Source: FEN-299 sp963727765 (lineage in GTDB: Bacteria; Acidobacteriota; Vicinamibacteria; Vicinamibacterales; Fen-181). From it: DNA of 64,000 bases. Numbering within the stretch: position 1 is the first letter of the stretch; each line of letters starts with the position of its first letter. The position numbers and the translations under genes are program-made. The stretch is taken from assembly GCA_963727765.1 (NCBI GenBank), contig CAVSGZ010000008.1, positions 930,001-994,000 on the forward strand. The letters are read 5' to 3'. This document shows positions 15,958 through 25,145 of the stretch, one piece after another. The notes beneath the pieces were generated by a model. It saw nothing but the letters and a program-made list of their open reading frames with translations. It made no database searches and had not been told where the DNA came from.

Positions 15958-17165
15958 CCGCCCACGACGTCCGGCCGCGCGTGCTCCACGTCGTCACGTC
16001 ATACCCGCCCGATTTCAGCGGCCACGGCCGGCAGTTGATGTCGCTCATCCCGTACCTGGCGCGCCTCGGCATCGAGAGCGCGGTCCTCACCTCGCGCGTC
16101 GCGGCGAGCGGCATCGAGGAGACGCTCGACGGCACGCTGGTCAGCCGCCTGCCCCGGACGCCCGGACGGCTCGGGCATCTGTCGTTCGCAGCGCGGGGGT
16201 GCCTCTGGGCGGCGCGCCGTCGCCGGGATTTCGACATCGTGCACTACCATGGCGCCGACTGGCCGGCCACGATTGGGATCCCCGCTCTCGGTTCTCTCGG
16301 GAAGAAGACCGCCGTTACGCTGACCCTGCTCGGCGTTGACGATCCGTTGTCGCTGCGCCATTCGTGGCTCGGCCGCATGAAGATCGCGGCGGTCGGGCGC
16401 GCGGACCGCGTGTTCGCGATCTCGGGTGCGCTGGCTGCCTCGGCCCGAAAGGCGGGATGGAACGAGGCCGCGCTCCGGGAGGTGCCGGTGGGGGTCGATG
16501 TCGCGCGCTTCCGTCCGCCGAGCGCGGAGGAGCGGCTGGCAGCGAGGCGCGAGTTGGCCGGTCGCTTCGGCTTCGATCCACGAGCCCCGGTCGTGTCCTT
16601 CGTCGGCGCGCTCGTCCGCAGGAAGGGGATTGACCTTCTCGTCTCGGCATGGCCTGCCGTCGTTGCCGCCGTGCCGGGCGCGACGCTGCTCCTGGTTGGT
16701 CCGACCGAGGACGCGGGCGGCAGTCACGAGTTCTCGCCGGCGTTCATCGACCGCGTGCTCGGAACGACGCGTTCGTCGGCGATTATCCCAACGGGCCCGG
16801 TGGAAGACCCCGTTCCGGTCTATCACGCGTCCGATGTCTTCGTGCTGCCGTCGCGCGGCGAAGGGCTGCCGAACGTCGTGCTCGAAGCGCTCGCCAGCGG
16901 GCTGGCACCGGTCGTCACCGATCTGCCGGGAGTGGCGGGGGAGGTCGTCGCCGACGGCCGCACCGGCCTCGTCGTGCCATGCGAGGATCCGGCGGCGCTG
17001 TCGCGGGCCATCGTCTCACTGCTGTCGAACGCGGACCTGCGCGCTGCGATTGGGGCCCGAGGACGCCAGGTCGCCGCGGAGCGATTCGCGTTCGAGCGGG
17101 TGGCCGCGGCCACCGCCGCGGAGTACGCGGAGCTCGCCGGCGGGAGCCGCGCGCCCCATGACTGA
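15954..17165 (+). CDS. Glycosyltransferase, GT4 family
   Basis: A 403-residue GT-B glycosyltransferase. The N-terminal half has the acceptor-domain signature VVTSYPPDFSGHGRQL; the C-terminal half has VSFVGALVRRKGIDLL and the donor-binding EGLPNVVLEALASGLAPVV, where Glu-x7-Glu retaining-enzyme residues are conserved. It probably adds one sugar to the growing lipid-linked glycan on the cytoplasmic face. The start ATG at 15954 forms an ATGA overlap with the methyltransferase gene. The stop overlaps the following gene by eight bases. Confidence 0.88.
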   Translation: MTAHDVRPRVLHVVTSYPPDFSGHGRQLMSLIPYLARLGIESAVLTSRVAASGIEETLDGTLVSRLPRTPGRLGHLSFAARGCLWAARRRRDFDIVHYHGADWPATIGIPALGSLGKKTAVTLTLLGVDDPLSLRHSWLGRMKIAAVGRADRVFAISGALAASARKAGWNEAALREVPVGVDVARFRPPSAEERLAARRELAGRFGFDPRAPVVSFVGALVRRKGIDLLVSAWPAVVAAVPGATLLLVGPTEDAGGSHEFSPAFIDRVLGTTRSSAIIPTGPVEDPVPVYHASDVFVLPSRGEGLPNVVLEALASGLAPVVTDLPGVAGEVVADGRTGLVVPCEDPAALSRAIVSLLSNADLRAAIGARGRQVAAERFAFERVAAATAAEYAELAGGSRAPHD

Positions 17166-18084
17166 CGCCGCCATCCCGACCATCGCCGTGGCCGTCTGCA
17201 CCAAGGGACGCCGCCGCGAGTGCCTCGCCTGTGTCGACAGCGTACACTCGCAGACTCGCCCGGCCTCGCAGATCATCATCGTCGAGGCCGCGGAGGACGA
17301 TCGGCTCCTCGACGAGATCCGCGGGCGATGGCCCGTGGCGCGGCCGACCACGCTGACGTATGTGCGCGTGCCGGAGGGCGGGCTGACCCGACAGCGAAAC
17401 GCCGCGGTCGTGCGCCTGACGAGCGACGTCATCCTGTTCGTCGATGACGACTCCACGCTGGAGCGCGACTGTCTCGAGCGCCTCGCCGAACCCTACCGAG
17501 AGGACCGCGAGCGCACGCTCGGCGGCGTCCAGGCGGCCATCGTCGACGAAGTGCCGCGCCCAGCCGGGTCGGACCTCTTCAGGCGCTTCTTCGTGCTCAC
17601 GCAGGAGGACCCGACGCGCCCGGCCGTTCTCCTGGCCTCCGGCTGGCCGCGCTATTGTTCACTGCCCGAGCGGCGGATGCCCGCGGAAGTCATCCGCGGG
17701 ACGGCCGCGAGCTTCCGGCGCGAGGTCTTCGAGACCGAGCGGTTCGAGGAGAGCTTCTCCGGCTATGCCCTCGCGGAGGACTGCGACTTCTCCTACCGCG
17801 TGTCCCGCCGCTGGCAGTTGATCGTGGAACCGGCCGCCCGCACGCATCACTCGCCGTCGCGCGCCGCGAGGCCCGAGGGCCGAACCTATCACCGGATGTC
17901 GGTGGCGCACTCGTGGCACCTCTTCCGGCGCTACCGGGGCGGCCCGACGGCGTGGCTGGCGTTTCTGTGGTCCCGGGTTGGCGGCGGCCTGCTGGCCGTC
18001 CGCCATTCGCTGCAGACCAGGAGCCTCGACCCCCTGCGCGGCATCGCCGACGGCTACGTGACCATCTTCCGGGGACGCCAGTGA
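17158..18084 (+). CDS. Glycosyltransferase, GT2 family
   Basis: A 308-residue GT-A glycosyltransferase. AVCTKGRRRECLACVDSV starts the nucleotide-binding fold, FVDDDSTLERD holds the DxD metal motif, and GYALAEDCDFSYRV contains the ED catalytic-base motif of inverting GT2 enzymes. It is a second sugar-adding enzyme of the operon. The ATG at 17158 lies inside the previous gene and its own stop overlaps the flippase start (GTGA). I see no membrane segment apart from a weakly hydrophobic C-terminal stretch. Confidence 0.88.
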   Translation: MTDAAIPTIAVAVCTKGRRRECLACVDSVHSQTRPASQIIIVEAAEDDRLLDEIRGRWPVARPTTLTYVRVPEGGLTRQRNAAVVRLTSDVILFVDDDSTLERDCLERLAEPYREDRERTLGGVQAAIVDEVPRPAGSDLFRRFFVLTQEDPTRPAVLLASGWPRYCSLPERRMPAEVIRGTAASFRREVFETERFEESFSGYALAEDCDFSYRVSRRWQLIVEPAARTHHSPSRAARPEGRTYHRMSVAHSWHLFRRYRGGPTAWLAFLWSRVGGGLLAVRHSLQTRSLDPLRGIADGYVTIFRGRQ

Positions 18085-19592
18085 GCAGCTCCAGCGAGCG
18101 CCACGACCGTGCGGTGACCGGCCACGAGGTCTCGCGCCATGGTCTTCGGACGGCCGTCGCGGCCCTCTTCGGCGCCAACAGCCTCTCCTTCGTGATCGTG
18201 GCTGTGTCCTACCTCCTGTACTCGCGGCTGCTCTCGCCCGACCTCTTCGGCCTGTACGCCATCGCGTCCACCATCGGTACCCTCGGCGTGACCGTGCTCG
18301 ACGGCGGCATGAAGAACACGGTGATCAAGGCCCCGCGGGAGTTGACGAGGGTGGAAGAGGGCACTCTCACGTGCGTGATGACGGCCGGGGCGCTCCTGCT
18401 GCTCGTGCTCCTGGTCGCGGCCGCCGGGCCGGTCGTTCGGTTCTTCCCTGCGGCGGGGCGCGATTACCGGTTCCTCGCTCTCTTCGGCGCGCTCTATCTG
18501 GTGTCCTGGCCATTCATGGTGCTTCAGACGGCGCACCTCGAGCGGCAGCTCGCCTATGCTCGCGTCGCCTGGATCGAGTCGGCCGGGCTCGTCCTCGAAC
18601 GCGGGCTTCCGGTCGTGCTGCTGATGGCCACGCGGCAGGGAATCTACGCCTTTGCCTGGGGGCTGGCCGCCGGCCGGCTGTTTCGCGTGGCGTCGCTCAA
18701 CGCGCGTCATCCCCAGCCGTTCCACCTGCCCTCGATGGCCGACCTCAGGTCGGTGCTGCCCCTCGCGGCGGAGGGGGCGTGGCTGCAGGTGTCCACCGCC
18801 TTCTGCATGGTGCGCGACAACCTGCACGTCCTGCTCGTGGGGCCGATGTTCGGCACGGTCTGGGTCGGCTACTACGCGTGGGGCCTGCAGTTGAGCGTGA
18901 TGGCCTCCCAGGTCTTCGTGCAGATGTCGGCGCGGGTCTCGCTGCCGCTGTTCGCTTCTGCGCGCGGTCGGGAGGACCGCTGGCGCACATGCCTCTACCA
19001 GGTCCGCCTGCTCGGCGCGGCCATCGGCCCCGTGCTCGCGCTGTTGCTGCTCGTGGTGCCGACCATCGACGGGCGCTTCTTCGGCGGGAGATGGTCGGCG
19101 GCGGTTGCGCTCCTGCCGTTGCTGTTCATGCGCATGCTGTCGAGCCTGGCGGCCACGCCCCTCGGGCCGCTGCTGATGGTCGAACGGGGATCGCGGGCCT
19201 ACGCGCGGGCCAACATCGCGTGGACACTGGCCGAGGCCTTCGTGGCGGCGGTGTCGCTCGTCGTGGCGGGACCGTCTGGGCTGGCCTGGACCTACGCGTT
19301 GGTAGGCTGGGTCGGGCTCTGGCTCTACCTCGTCGCTACGAGAGGCGGTGACCAGTCCCATCCGACACGCGATGTCGGCTCGCTGCTCGCGGCGCTCCTG
19401 CTGCGGCCCGGATTGGCCGCGGCGTTGGCGGTGCTGGCGATGTCGGCCGCGCTGTCAGGCTCGTTCATCGCCGTGTACTCGAACCTCGCCGGGCCCGCCG
19501 CCTGCGCGGCGGCGGCGCTGACCCTCGCCTACGCGTGTGAGCGGGACGCGCGTACGGCCATCGCCCGCCTGTTCACTGATCGCGCCGCGTGA
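18081..19592 (+). CDS. Oligosaccharide flippase (Wzx-like), MATE/MOP superfamily
   Basis: A 503-residue multi-pass protein with about 12-14 hydrophobic helices and the N-terminal LFGANSLSFVIVAVSYLLYSRLLSPDLFGLYAI pattern (split here by family convention) of polysaccharide exporters. It should move the lipid-linked repeat unit across the inner membrane. It starts at a GTG at 18081 that overlaps the GT2 stop as GTGA. The last 20 bases overlap the convergent methyltransferase gene. It closes the first co-directional block of the polysaccharide locus. Confidence 0.85.
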   Translation: MSSSSERHDRAVTGHEVSRHGLRTAVAALFGANSLSFVIVAVSYLLYSRLLSPDLFGLYAIASTIGTLGVTVLDGGMKNTVIKAPRELTRVEEGTLTCVMTAGALLLLVLLVAAAGPVVRFFPAAGRDYRFLALFGALYLVSWPFMVLQTAHLERQLAYARVAWIESAGLVLERGLPVVLLMATRQGIYAFAWGLAAGRLFRVASLNARHPQPFHLPSMADLRSVLPLAAEGAWLQVSTAFCMVRDNLHVLLVGPMFGTVWVGYYAWGLQLSVMASQVFVQMSARVSLPLFASARGREDRWRTCLYQVRLLGAAIGPVLALLLLVVPTIDGRFFGGRWSAAVALLPLLFMRMLSSLAATPLGPLLMVERGSRAYARANIAWTLAEAFVAAVSLVVAGPSGLAWTYALVGWVGLWLYLVATRGGDQSHPTRDVGSLLAALLLRPGLAAALAVLAMSAALSGSFIAVYSNLAGPAACAAAALTLAYACERDARTAIARLFTDRAA

Positions 19593-20373
19593 GGTTCCCG
19601 GCGATCGTTCGCCTGGCGGCTCTCAGCACGGGTGCCGCGAGAGGCCACCGTTCGAGCGCGTTCTTCAGGCGCTCCCAGCGCAGCGCGCGACGGGATTCCC
19701 GGAAGTAGACCGCCTTGTCGCGCGCGTGGGGCGCCAGGTCTCCTGCGAACGTTTCCACCGCGTGTCCGAGGAGAATGACATAGACGCTGCCGGCCAGCAG
19801 GTAACCCCGGAAGGAGGCCGCCGCCGCGTCCAGCCGTCGCGTGATCGCCTGGATTCCCTCGAAGACGTAACACGCATCGTGAAAGGCCACGACCGCCCCG
19901 GCGCCGGCCAGCCGCACGCAGGACTCGAAGTCCGAGCGCACCGCCGTGGTCGTGTGCTCGCCGTCGATCAGGCAGAGGGCCGGCCGAGTGGTGAGGTCGG
20001 CTGCCGCCACCTCGGACGCGTCGCAATCGAACGAGACAACTTTCGCCGCGTCCGCCTCCGGGAAGGCGACGGCGAGGGCCTTGCGCATCCGCTCGGTCGA
20101 GTTGTGCGGGTAGTCGAACGAACGTCCCCGCTCGTCGGGCTGTGCAGGAAGGCGCTTGTCGATGGCGTAGACGACCAGGCAGCGCGGATCCACGTAGTGC
20201 GGCTGAATCGTCCCGCCGAGATGCGAGCCGATCTCCAGGTACGCATAGGGTCCGCGCCGGCGGACCGCGCGCTGGAGGAGCAGCAGCGACGTCCGGTCCT
20301 CGGACGAGGTCTCGGTTGGGACCTGGTCGAAGAGGCGAAGGTCGAGCGCCTCGATCCGTTCGTCCGGCGTCAA
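19573..20373 (-). CDS. Class I SAM-dependent methyltransferase (Methyltransf_24 type)
   Basis: A 266-residue protein with LEIGSHLGG (SAM motif I) and LCLIDGEHTTTAVRSDFES followed by VVAFHDA, the DGxH and FHD motifs of the TylF/Methyltransf_24 family, which O-methylates sugars. The start is set by AAGGAG six bases before a TTG at 20373; the frame runs on upstream to another TTG with no ribosome-binding site. A TATACT -10 lies at 20418-20423. It is convergent with the flippase gene and overlaps it by 20 bases, so it is a separate transcription unit with the opposite orientation. It probably modifies the same glycan. Confidence 0.83.
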   Translation of the reverse strand: MTPDERIEALDLRLFDQVPTETSSEDRTSLLLLQRAVRRRGPYAYLEIGSHLGGTIQPHYVDPRCLVVYAIDKRLPAQPDERGRSFDYPHNSTERMRKALAVAFPEADAAKVVSFDCDASEVAAADLTTRPALCLIDGEHTTTAVRSDFESCVRLAGAGAVVAFHDACYVFEGIQAITRRLDAAAASFRGYLLAGSVYVILLGHAVETFAGDLAPHARDKAVYFRESRRALRWERLKNALERWPLAAPVLRAARRTIAGNLTRRDQ

Positions 20374-20417
20374 CGCTATCTCCTTGTTCCCCGGCTGCGG
20401 AACCGCGCAGCGCGTCA

Positions 20418-20423
20418 AGTATA
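20418..20423 (-). promoter_or_regulatory. -10 element candidate for the Methyltransf_24 gene
   Basis: TATACT on the minus strand about 45 bases upstream of the TTG start at 20373, giving a leader of about 40 bases that contains the AAGGAG site. No -35 match is visible. Confidence 0.4.
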
Positions 20424-20491
20424 GACCGGCGCCGCGGTTGCTGCGGTGGGTGCTGCGGTGGCCCTTTTTCCTGCGGCGGTCGATCCTGTGC

Positions 20492-20497
20492 TATAAC
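20492..20497 (+). promoter_or_regulatory. -10 element candidate for the C10 peptidase gene
   Basis: TATAAC about 42 bases upstream of the ATG at 20539. A T-rich stretch (20465-20469) lies near the -35 position but with poor spacing. Confidence 0.25.
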
Positions 20498-20538
20498 GCG
20501 GCATCACGCGCAAGATGAGAACCTTCGGGAGGGGTGGT

Positions 20539-23500
20539 ATGCGTCGTGTCTGGCGGGCCGGTCACCGGATCGGCCATCGTGAGGTCTTGGTCCGGTCGCT
20601 GCTCCTGTCCGTCCTGCTGGTGCTGGTCGCGACGGCGGCGACCGCCCTGCCGGTTTCGGAAGCGTCCGCCCGCCGCGTAGCCCAGAACCTCTTTCGGCAG
20701 CACATCGCGCTGCACGGCAGCTGGGGTGGGTCGCTTGCCCCGGCCATCGTGGCCGTCACGCCGGTGAAACGTAGCGGCGACCGGGTGGCCTTCAACGTGG
20801 TCGTGGCGCCATCGGGACACGTCCTGGTCGGCGGCGACGACGAACTGAGCGCGGTGCTGCTCTACTCGGACGTGTCCGCGCTCGACCTGTCCAGGGTCTC
20901 GGACCCGCAATCGCTCGAGGGGTGGATCGTGCCCGAGGTGGCGTCGCAGCTGGTGCGGCTCCGGAACCTCGCGCGGAAGCGCCCTGCCGGAACACGCCCC
21001 CCGGAGTGGGAGGCCACGCGGACCGGTCGGGACTGGAGGCATTTCGACGTCGCCGAAGGGGAGTTCCGGCCGCGCGGGCGACGACTTCGCGGCGAGGCGG
21101 GGCTCGACGAGCCGGTCGGCGAGGCGTCCGGATTGGCCGAGTCCGCGAGCAGCGCCGGGCCCTTGCTGACGACCAACTGGAGCCAGGGGCCGCCCTACAA
21201 CAACGACACGCCGGCGGACACCGGTTGTGCCCACACGGTGGCGGGCTGCGTCACGATCGCCGTCGTGCAGCTCATGAGGTACTGGCAGTGGCCGTCCACG
21301 GGCACGGGCAGCCACAGCTATCTCTGGCCCTCGCACGACACGCTCTCGGCGGACTTCGAGCACCCCTACGACTGGTCGCAGATGCCGAACAACCTGACCA
21401 CCAGTTCGCCGGCGGGCCAGATCGAGGCGGTGGCCCGGCTGGTTTCCGACGTCGCCATCGCGAGCGAGATGAACTTCGGGTGCAGCTCGTCGAGTGCCTA
21501 CTCGGCCTACGCCGCGCAGACCGCCTTGCCGACCTACTTTGCCTACCAGAGGCCGAAGTCGACTCTCCGAAGCGACTACAGCGATGCCACACAGTTTTTC
21601 GCGCTCATCCGGGCCGACATCGACGCGGCGCCGCCGCGACCGGTGCTGCTGAGCGTCTTTACCACCGACGGCACCACCGGCCACTTCATTGTGGTCGACG
21701 GCTACGACACGTCGAGTGGCGAGATGGCGCATCTCAACCTGGGATGGGGTTCCAGCTACCAGGGCTACTACAACATCGACAGCAACTGGACGGCCGGGGG
21801 CTACATCTGGAGCGTCAACTCGCAGACCATTTTCACCGGAGTCGCGCCGAACCTCGTCGCCACGACGTCGTCGGTGACGCAGACGAGCGCCGTCGCGAGC
21901 GCGACGGTGCCTCCGTCGGCCAGCCAGGTGAGCGTGGTGTTCGAGTACGGACTGACGACGAGTTACGGGATGAGCACGCCTGCGCAGCTCGTCGCTCCGA
22001 ACGGATCGGCGGTATCGGTCGACGCGACGCTGACGGGGCTGACGTGTGGGTCCGTGTACCACTTCCGAGTCGTCGAAACCAACGCGGCCGGCACCCTGAC
22101 CAGCGCGGACGGCACGTTGACCACCGCTGGATGCCAGGTCGTGCCCACCGTGGCGGAAATCACGGCCGGTGGGAACCACACCTGCGCCCGAACGACTGCC
22201 GGCGGGATCGGCGGGGGCGTCGTGTGCTGGGGCAACAATAGGTTCGGCGGACTCGGCGACGGCACGACGACCAGCCGGCGGACGCCGACGCCGGTGAGCG
22301 GACTCGCGGCCGGCGCTGCGGCTGTCGGGGCCGGCGCGGATCACACGTGTGCCCTGACGACGGGCGGGGGCCTGATCTGCTGGGGCGACAACAGCTCCGG
22401 CCAGCTCGGGGACGGGACCTATGACCAGCACGCGGTCCCGACGCCGGTGGCCGGCCTCGACGTCGGCATGTCGGCACTCTCCCCTGGCGGGTCACACACC
22501 TGCGCGCTGACGACGGGCGGCGGCGTCGTGTGCTGGGGCAACAACTATAACGGCCAGATCGGCGACGGGACCAGGGTGACGCGGACCACGCAGACGCCGG
22601 TCACGGGCCTCGCAAGCGGCGTGGTGGCTGTCGCCGCCGGCGCGTACCACAGTTGCGCCCTGACGACGAGCGGGAGCGTCAAGTGCTGGGGGGACAACAC
22701 GTACGGCCAGATCGGGGACGGTTCGACAACCAGACGGCTGACACCGGTCGCCGTGAGCGGGCTCTCGAGCGGCGTGATGGCGATCGCGGCCGGGACCTAC
22801 TACACCTGCGCCCTGAAGACGAGCGGCGGCGTCGTCTGCTGGGGTGACAATACCAGCGGCCAGCTCGGTGACGGGACGACGACGCAGCGTTCGACACCCA
22901 CGGCGGTCAGCGGGCTGCCTGGCGGCGTGACGGCGATCGCGGCGGGAGATGTTCACGCGTGCGCGGTCACGGCGGGCGGCGTCGTGAAGTGCTGGGGGAG
23001 CAATTCCTACGGTGAGTTGGGCGATGGGACGACCACCCGGCGCCAGACGCCGACACCGGTGACCGGCCTGGGGGCAGGCGTGGCTTCAATCTCCGCCGGC
23101 ACGTATCACACCTGTGCGTTGACGACAGGGCCGGCGGTTCTCTGCTGGGGGCTGAACTCGGACGGTCAGCTCGGCGACGGGACGACGACGAACCGGTCGA
23201 CGCCGACGCCGGCGAACGGGCAGGGACAGTGGGTCGTGGCGCCAACGGTCACCGGCGTCGCGCCGGCGGCCGGGCTGACGGTGGGCGGCACGACGGTGAC
23301 GGTGACCGGGACCGGCTTCGCCACTGGCGCGGGGGTGACGTTCGGCGGGATCGCGGCCACGAACGTGAGCATCACGAGCGCCACGCAGATCGTGGCGACA
23401 ATACCGGCACACGCCAGCGGCGCCGTGATGGTCGTGGTCACCAATGCCGACGGCGGATCGGTGGCCTGGGCAAGCGGTTTCCTCTACCGCGCGCCTGTCG

Positions 23501-25104
23501 TGCCGATCGATCTCGGAGGCGCCGGGAGGTCGGATGCGGTCGTCTTCCGTGGCTCTACGGGAGAGTGGTGGATTCACGGCCAGGCGGATCCGGTGACGTT
23601 CGGGCAGGCGGGCGACATTCCGGTGGTCGCGGATTATGACGGCGACGGACACGCCGACCTTGCGGTGTATCGGCCGTCCACGCGTGAGTGGATCATCAAG
23701 GACCAGCGGACCGTGGTCTTCGGGCAGAGCGGGGACGTGCCGGTGCCGGGCGACTACAACGGCGACGGGAAGGCGGAGATCGCGGTGTTCCGGCCGTCCA
23801 CAGGGGAGTGGATCATCGAAGGCCAGAGCGCGCCGACGCACTGGGGCATGCGCGGCGACATCCCGGTGCCCGCCGACTATAACGGGGACGGGATTACCGA
23901 GATTGCGGTGTTCCGGCCGACGACGGGGACGTGGTATGTGATGGGCGGCCAGACGCTCCAGTGGGGCATGTGGGGCGACGTGCCGGTGGCGGCCGACTAC
24001 AACGGAGACGGCAAGGCGGAGATCGCGGTCTATCGGCCGTCGACGGGGTGGTGGTATGTCGCGGGCGGCTCGATGAAGCAGTGGGGTGCGCCCGGGGACG
24101 TGCCGGTGCCGCTGGACCTGGACGGCGACGGCGTGACCGAGTTCGTGGTGTTCCGGCCGAGCACCGGGACCTGGTATGGGTTCAATCCGGTGACGAGTGC
24201 GACGAGCACCGTTGCGTGGGGGCAGGCGGGCGACGAGCCGGTGGGGGTGGCGCCGCACCTGCCGGCGACGCCGGTGCTCGAGACGGCCGGCGACTTCGAC
24301 CACGACGGGGTGGCGGACATCACCGTGTTCCGGCCGTCGGACGGCGGCTGGTACACGCTGAAGTCGACGACGGCGTTTCGCGACTGGGTCGGCGTGACGC
24401 TGGGGCAGACCGGCGACATCCCGGTGCCGGGCGATTACCAGGGGACGGGGACGCAGGAACGTGCCGTGTATCGGCCGTCCACGGGCCAGTGGCTGCTGGA
24501 GGACGGGCGCACGTTCACGCTCGGCGCGCCAAACGACGTGCCGGTGCCGGGTGATTACGACGGGGACGGCCTCACGGACCTTGCGGTGTTCACGCCGGGC
24601 ACGGGCCTCTGGTCGATCCTGACGGGGGCGAGCGGGTTCACGACGTTGGTCACCGAGGCGTGGGGCGCGAGTGGGGACGTCGCGGTGCCTGGCGACTACG
24701 ACGGCGACGGCACGACGGACCTGGCGGTGTTCACGCCGGCGACGGGGCAGTGGACGATTCGGAGTTCGAAGACCGGGACGACCCTCATCACCGTGCCGTG
24801 GGGCATGAGTGGCGACATTGCCGTGCCGGGGGACTACGACGGAGATGGCAAGACGGACATCGCGGTCTACCGGCCGAGCACCGGGTACTGGTACGTGCTG
24901 ACCTCGTCGAGCAGTTGGTCGAACTACCTCTGGTACTGGTGGGGCGCGGTGGGCGACGTGCCGGTGCCCGGGGATTTCGACGGCGATGGCGTGACCGACG
25001 TGGCGGTGTATCGCCCATCGACCGGCACCTGGTACGTGATGAACGTACTCACGATCACCGGCTGGGGCGAGACGGGTGACGTGCCGATTCTGAGCAGGAA
25101 GTAG
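20539..25104 (+). CDS. Secreted C10 (streptopain-like) cysteine peptidase with RCC1 propeller, IPT domain and calcium-loop repeats
   Basis: A 1521-residue exported protein. Order: signal peptide (about 18-37), propeptide, C10 peptidase (about 205-440), a fibronectin-like domain (about 440-535), seven RCC1-type repeats (about 537-893, each with HTC and CWG), an IPT/TIG domain (about 899-985), and twelve FG-GAP/VCBS-like repeats (about 991-1521) with DxDGDG calcium loops. The peptidase keeps the catalytic Cys237 (AGCVTIAVVQLMRYW) and His382 (GHFIVVDGY) and the LGWG motif after it. SpeB-type enzymes are secreted endopeptidases. The repeats should form two rigid extracellular modules. The ATG at 20539 follows GGGAGGGG. 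It stands within the polysaccharide locus but is not in an operon with it. Confidence 0.85.
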   Translation: MRRVWRAGHRIGHREVLVRSLLLSVLLVLVATAATALPVSEASARRVAQNLFRQHIALHGSWGGSLAPAIVAVTPVKRSGDRVAFNVVVAPSGHVLVGGDDELSAVLLYSDVSALDLSRVSDPQSLEGWIVPEVASQLVRLRNLARKRPAGTRPPEWEATRTGRDWRHFDVAEGEFRPRGRRLRGEAGLDEPVGEASGLAESASSAGPLLTTNWSQGPPYNNDTPADTGCAHTVAGCVTIAVVQLMRYWQWPSTGTGSHSYLWPSHDTLSADFEHPYDWSQMPNNLTTSSPAGQIEAVARLVSDVAIASEMNFGCSSSSAYSAYAAQTALPTYFAYQRPKSTLRSDYSDATQFFALIRADIDAAPPRPVLLSVFTTDGTTGHFIVVDGYDTSSGEMAHLNLGWGSSYQGYYNIDSNWTAGGYIWSVNSQTIFTGVAPNLVATTSSVTQTSAVASATVPPSASQVSVVFEYGLTTSYGMSTPAQLVAPNGSAVSVDATLTGLTCGSVYHFRVVETNAAGTLTSADGTLTTAGCQVVPTVAEITAGGNHTCARTTAGGIGGGVVCWGNNRFGGLGDGTTTSRRTPTPVSGLAAGAAAVGAGADHTCALTTGGGLICWGDNSSGQLGDGTYDQHAVPTPVAGLDVGMSALSPGGSHTCALTTGGGVVCWGNNYNGQIGDGTRVTRTTQTPVTGLASGVVAVAAGAYHSCALTTSGSVKCWGDNTYGQIGDGSTTRRLTPVAVSGLSSGVMAIAAGTYYTCALKTSGGVVCWGDNTSGQLGDGTTTQRSTPTAVSGLPGGVTAIAAGDVHACAVTAGGVVKCWGSNSYGELGDGTTTRRQTPTPVTGLGAGVASISAGTYHTCALTTGPAVLCWGLNSDGQLGDGTTTNRSTPTPANGQGQWVVAPTVTGVAPAAGLTVGGTTVTVTGTGFATGAGVTFGGIAATNVSITSATQIVATIPAHASGAVMVVVTNADGGSVAWASGFLYRAPVVPIDLGGAGRSDAVVFRGSTGEWWIHGQADPVTFGQAGDIPVVADYDGDGHADLAVYRPSTREWIIKDQRTVVFGQSGDVPVPGDYNGDGKAEIAVFRPSTGEWIIEGQSAPTHWGMRGDIPVPADYNGDGITEIAVFRPTTGTWYVMGGQTLQWGMWGDVPVAADYNGDGKAEIAVYRPSTGWWYVAGGSMKQWGAPGDVPVPLDLDGDGVTEFVVFRPSTGTWYGFNPVTSATSTVAWGQAGDEPVGVAPHLPATPVLETAGDFDHDGVADITVFRPSDGGWYTLKSTTAFRDWVGVTLGQTGDIPVPGDYQGTGTQERAVYRPSTGQWLLEDGRTFTLGAPNDVPVPGDYDGDGLTDLAVFTPGTGLWSILTGASGFTTLVTEAWGASGDVAVPGDYDGDGTTDLAVFTPATGQWTIRSSKTGTTLITVPWGMSGDIAVPGDYDGDGKTDIAVYRPSTGYWYVLTSSSSWSNYLWYWWGAVGDVPVPGDFDGDGVTDVAVYRPSTGTWYVMNVLTITGWGETGDVPILSRK
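22150..23217 (+). repeat. Seven RCC1-type repeats in the C10 peptidase gene
   Basis: Seven units of about 50 residues, each with the core xxGxxHTC, a short spacer, CWGxNxxGQxGDG and PxPVxGL. Seven blades is the number needed to close an RCC1 beta-propeller. The repeated DNA is similar but not identical. Confidence 0.8.
23511..25101 (+). repeat. Twelve FG-GAP/VCBS-like calcium-loop repeats
   Basis: Twelve units of about 40-58 residues with the pattern DYDGDG, then DxAVxRPSTGxWY, then WGxxGDVPVP. The DxDxDG loops should bind calcium. The last unit ends at the protein's C-terminus. There is no sorting motif after it, so the protein is probably released or surface-associated. Confidence 0.8.
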
Positions 25105-25124
25105 CGCCGGTTCTGTCCTTCGAC

Positions 25125-25144
25125 GGCGGGCCACCGGGCTCGCC
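25125..25144. terminator. Bidirectional hairpin between convergent genes
   Basis: An 8-bp stem (GGCGGGCC with GGCTCGCC, one G-T pair) around an ACCG loop, between the stops at 25104 and 25146. No U-tract. Confidence 0.35.
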
Positions 25145-25145
25145 G

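Noticed and set aside
20491..22431. 646-residue minus-strand frame
   Set aside because: Antisense to the C10 peptidase domain. No signal, motif or promoter.
22150..25101. Repeated DNA considered as a CRISPR array or satellite
   Set aside because: The repeats are in-frame protein repeats with diverged codons and no identical direct repeats with spacers.
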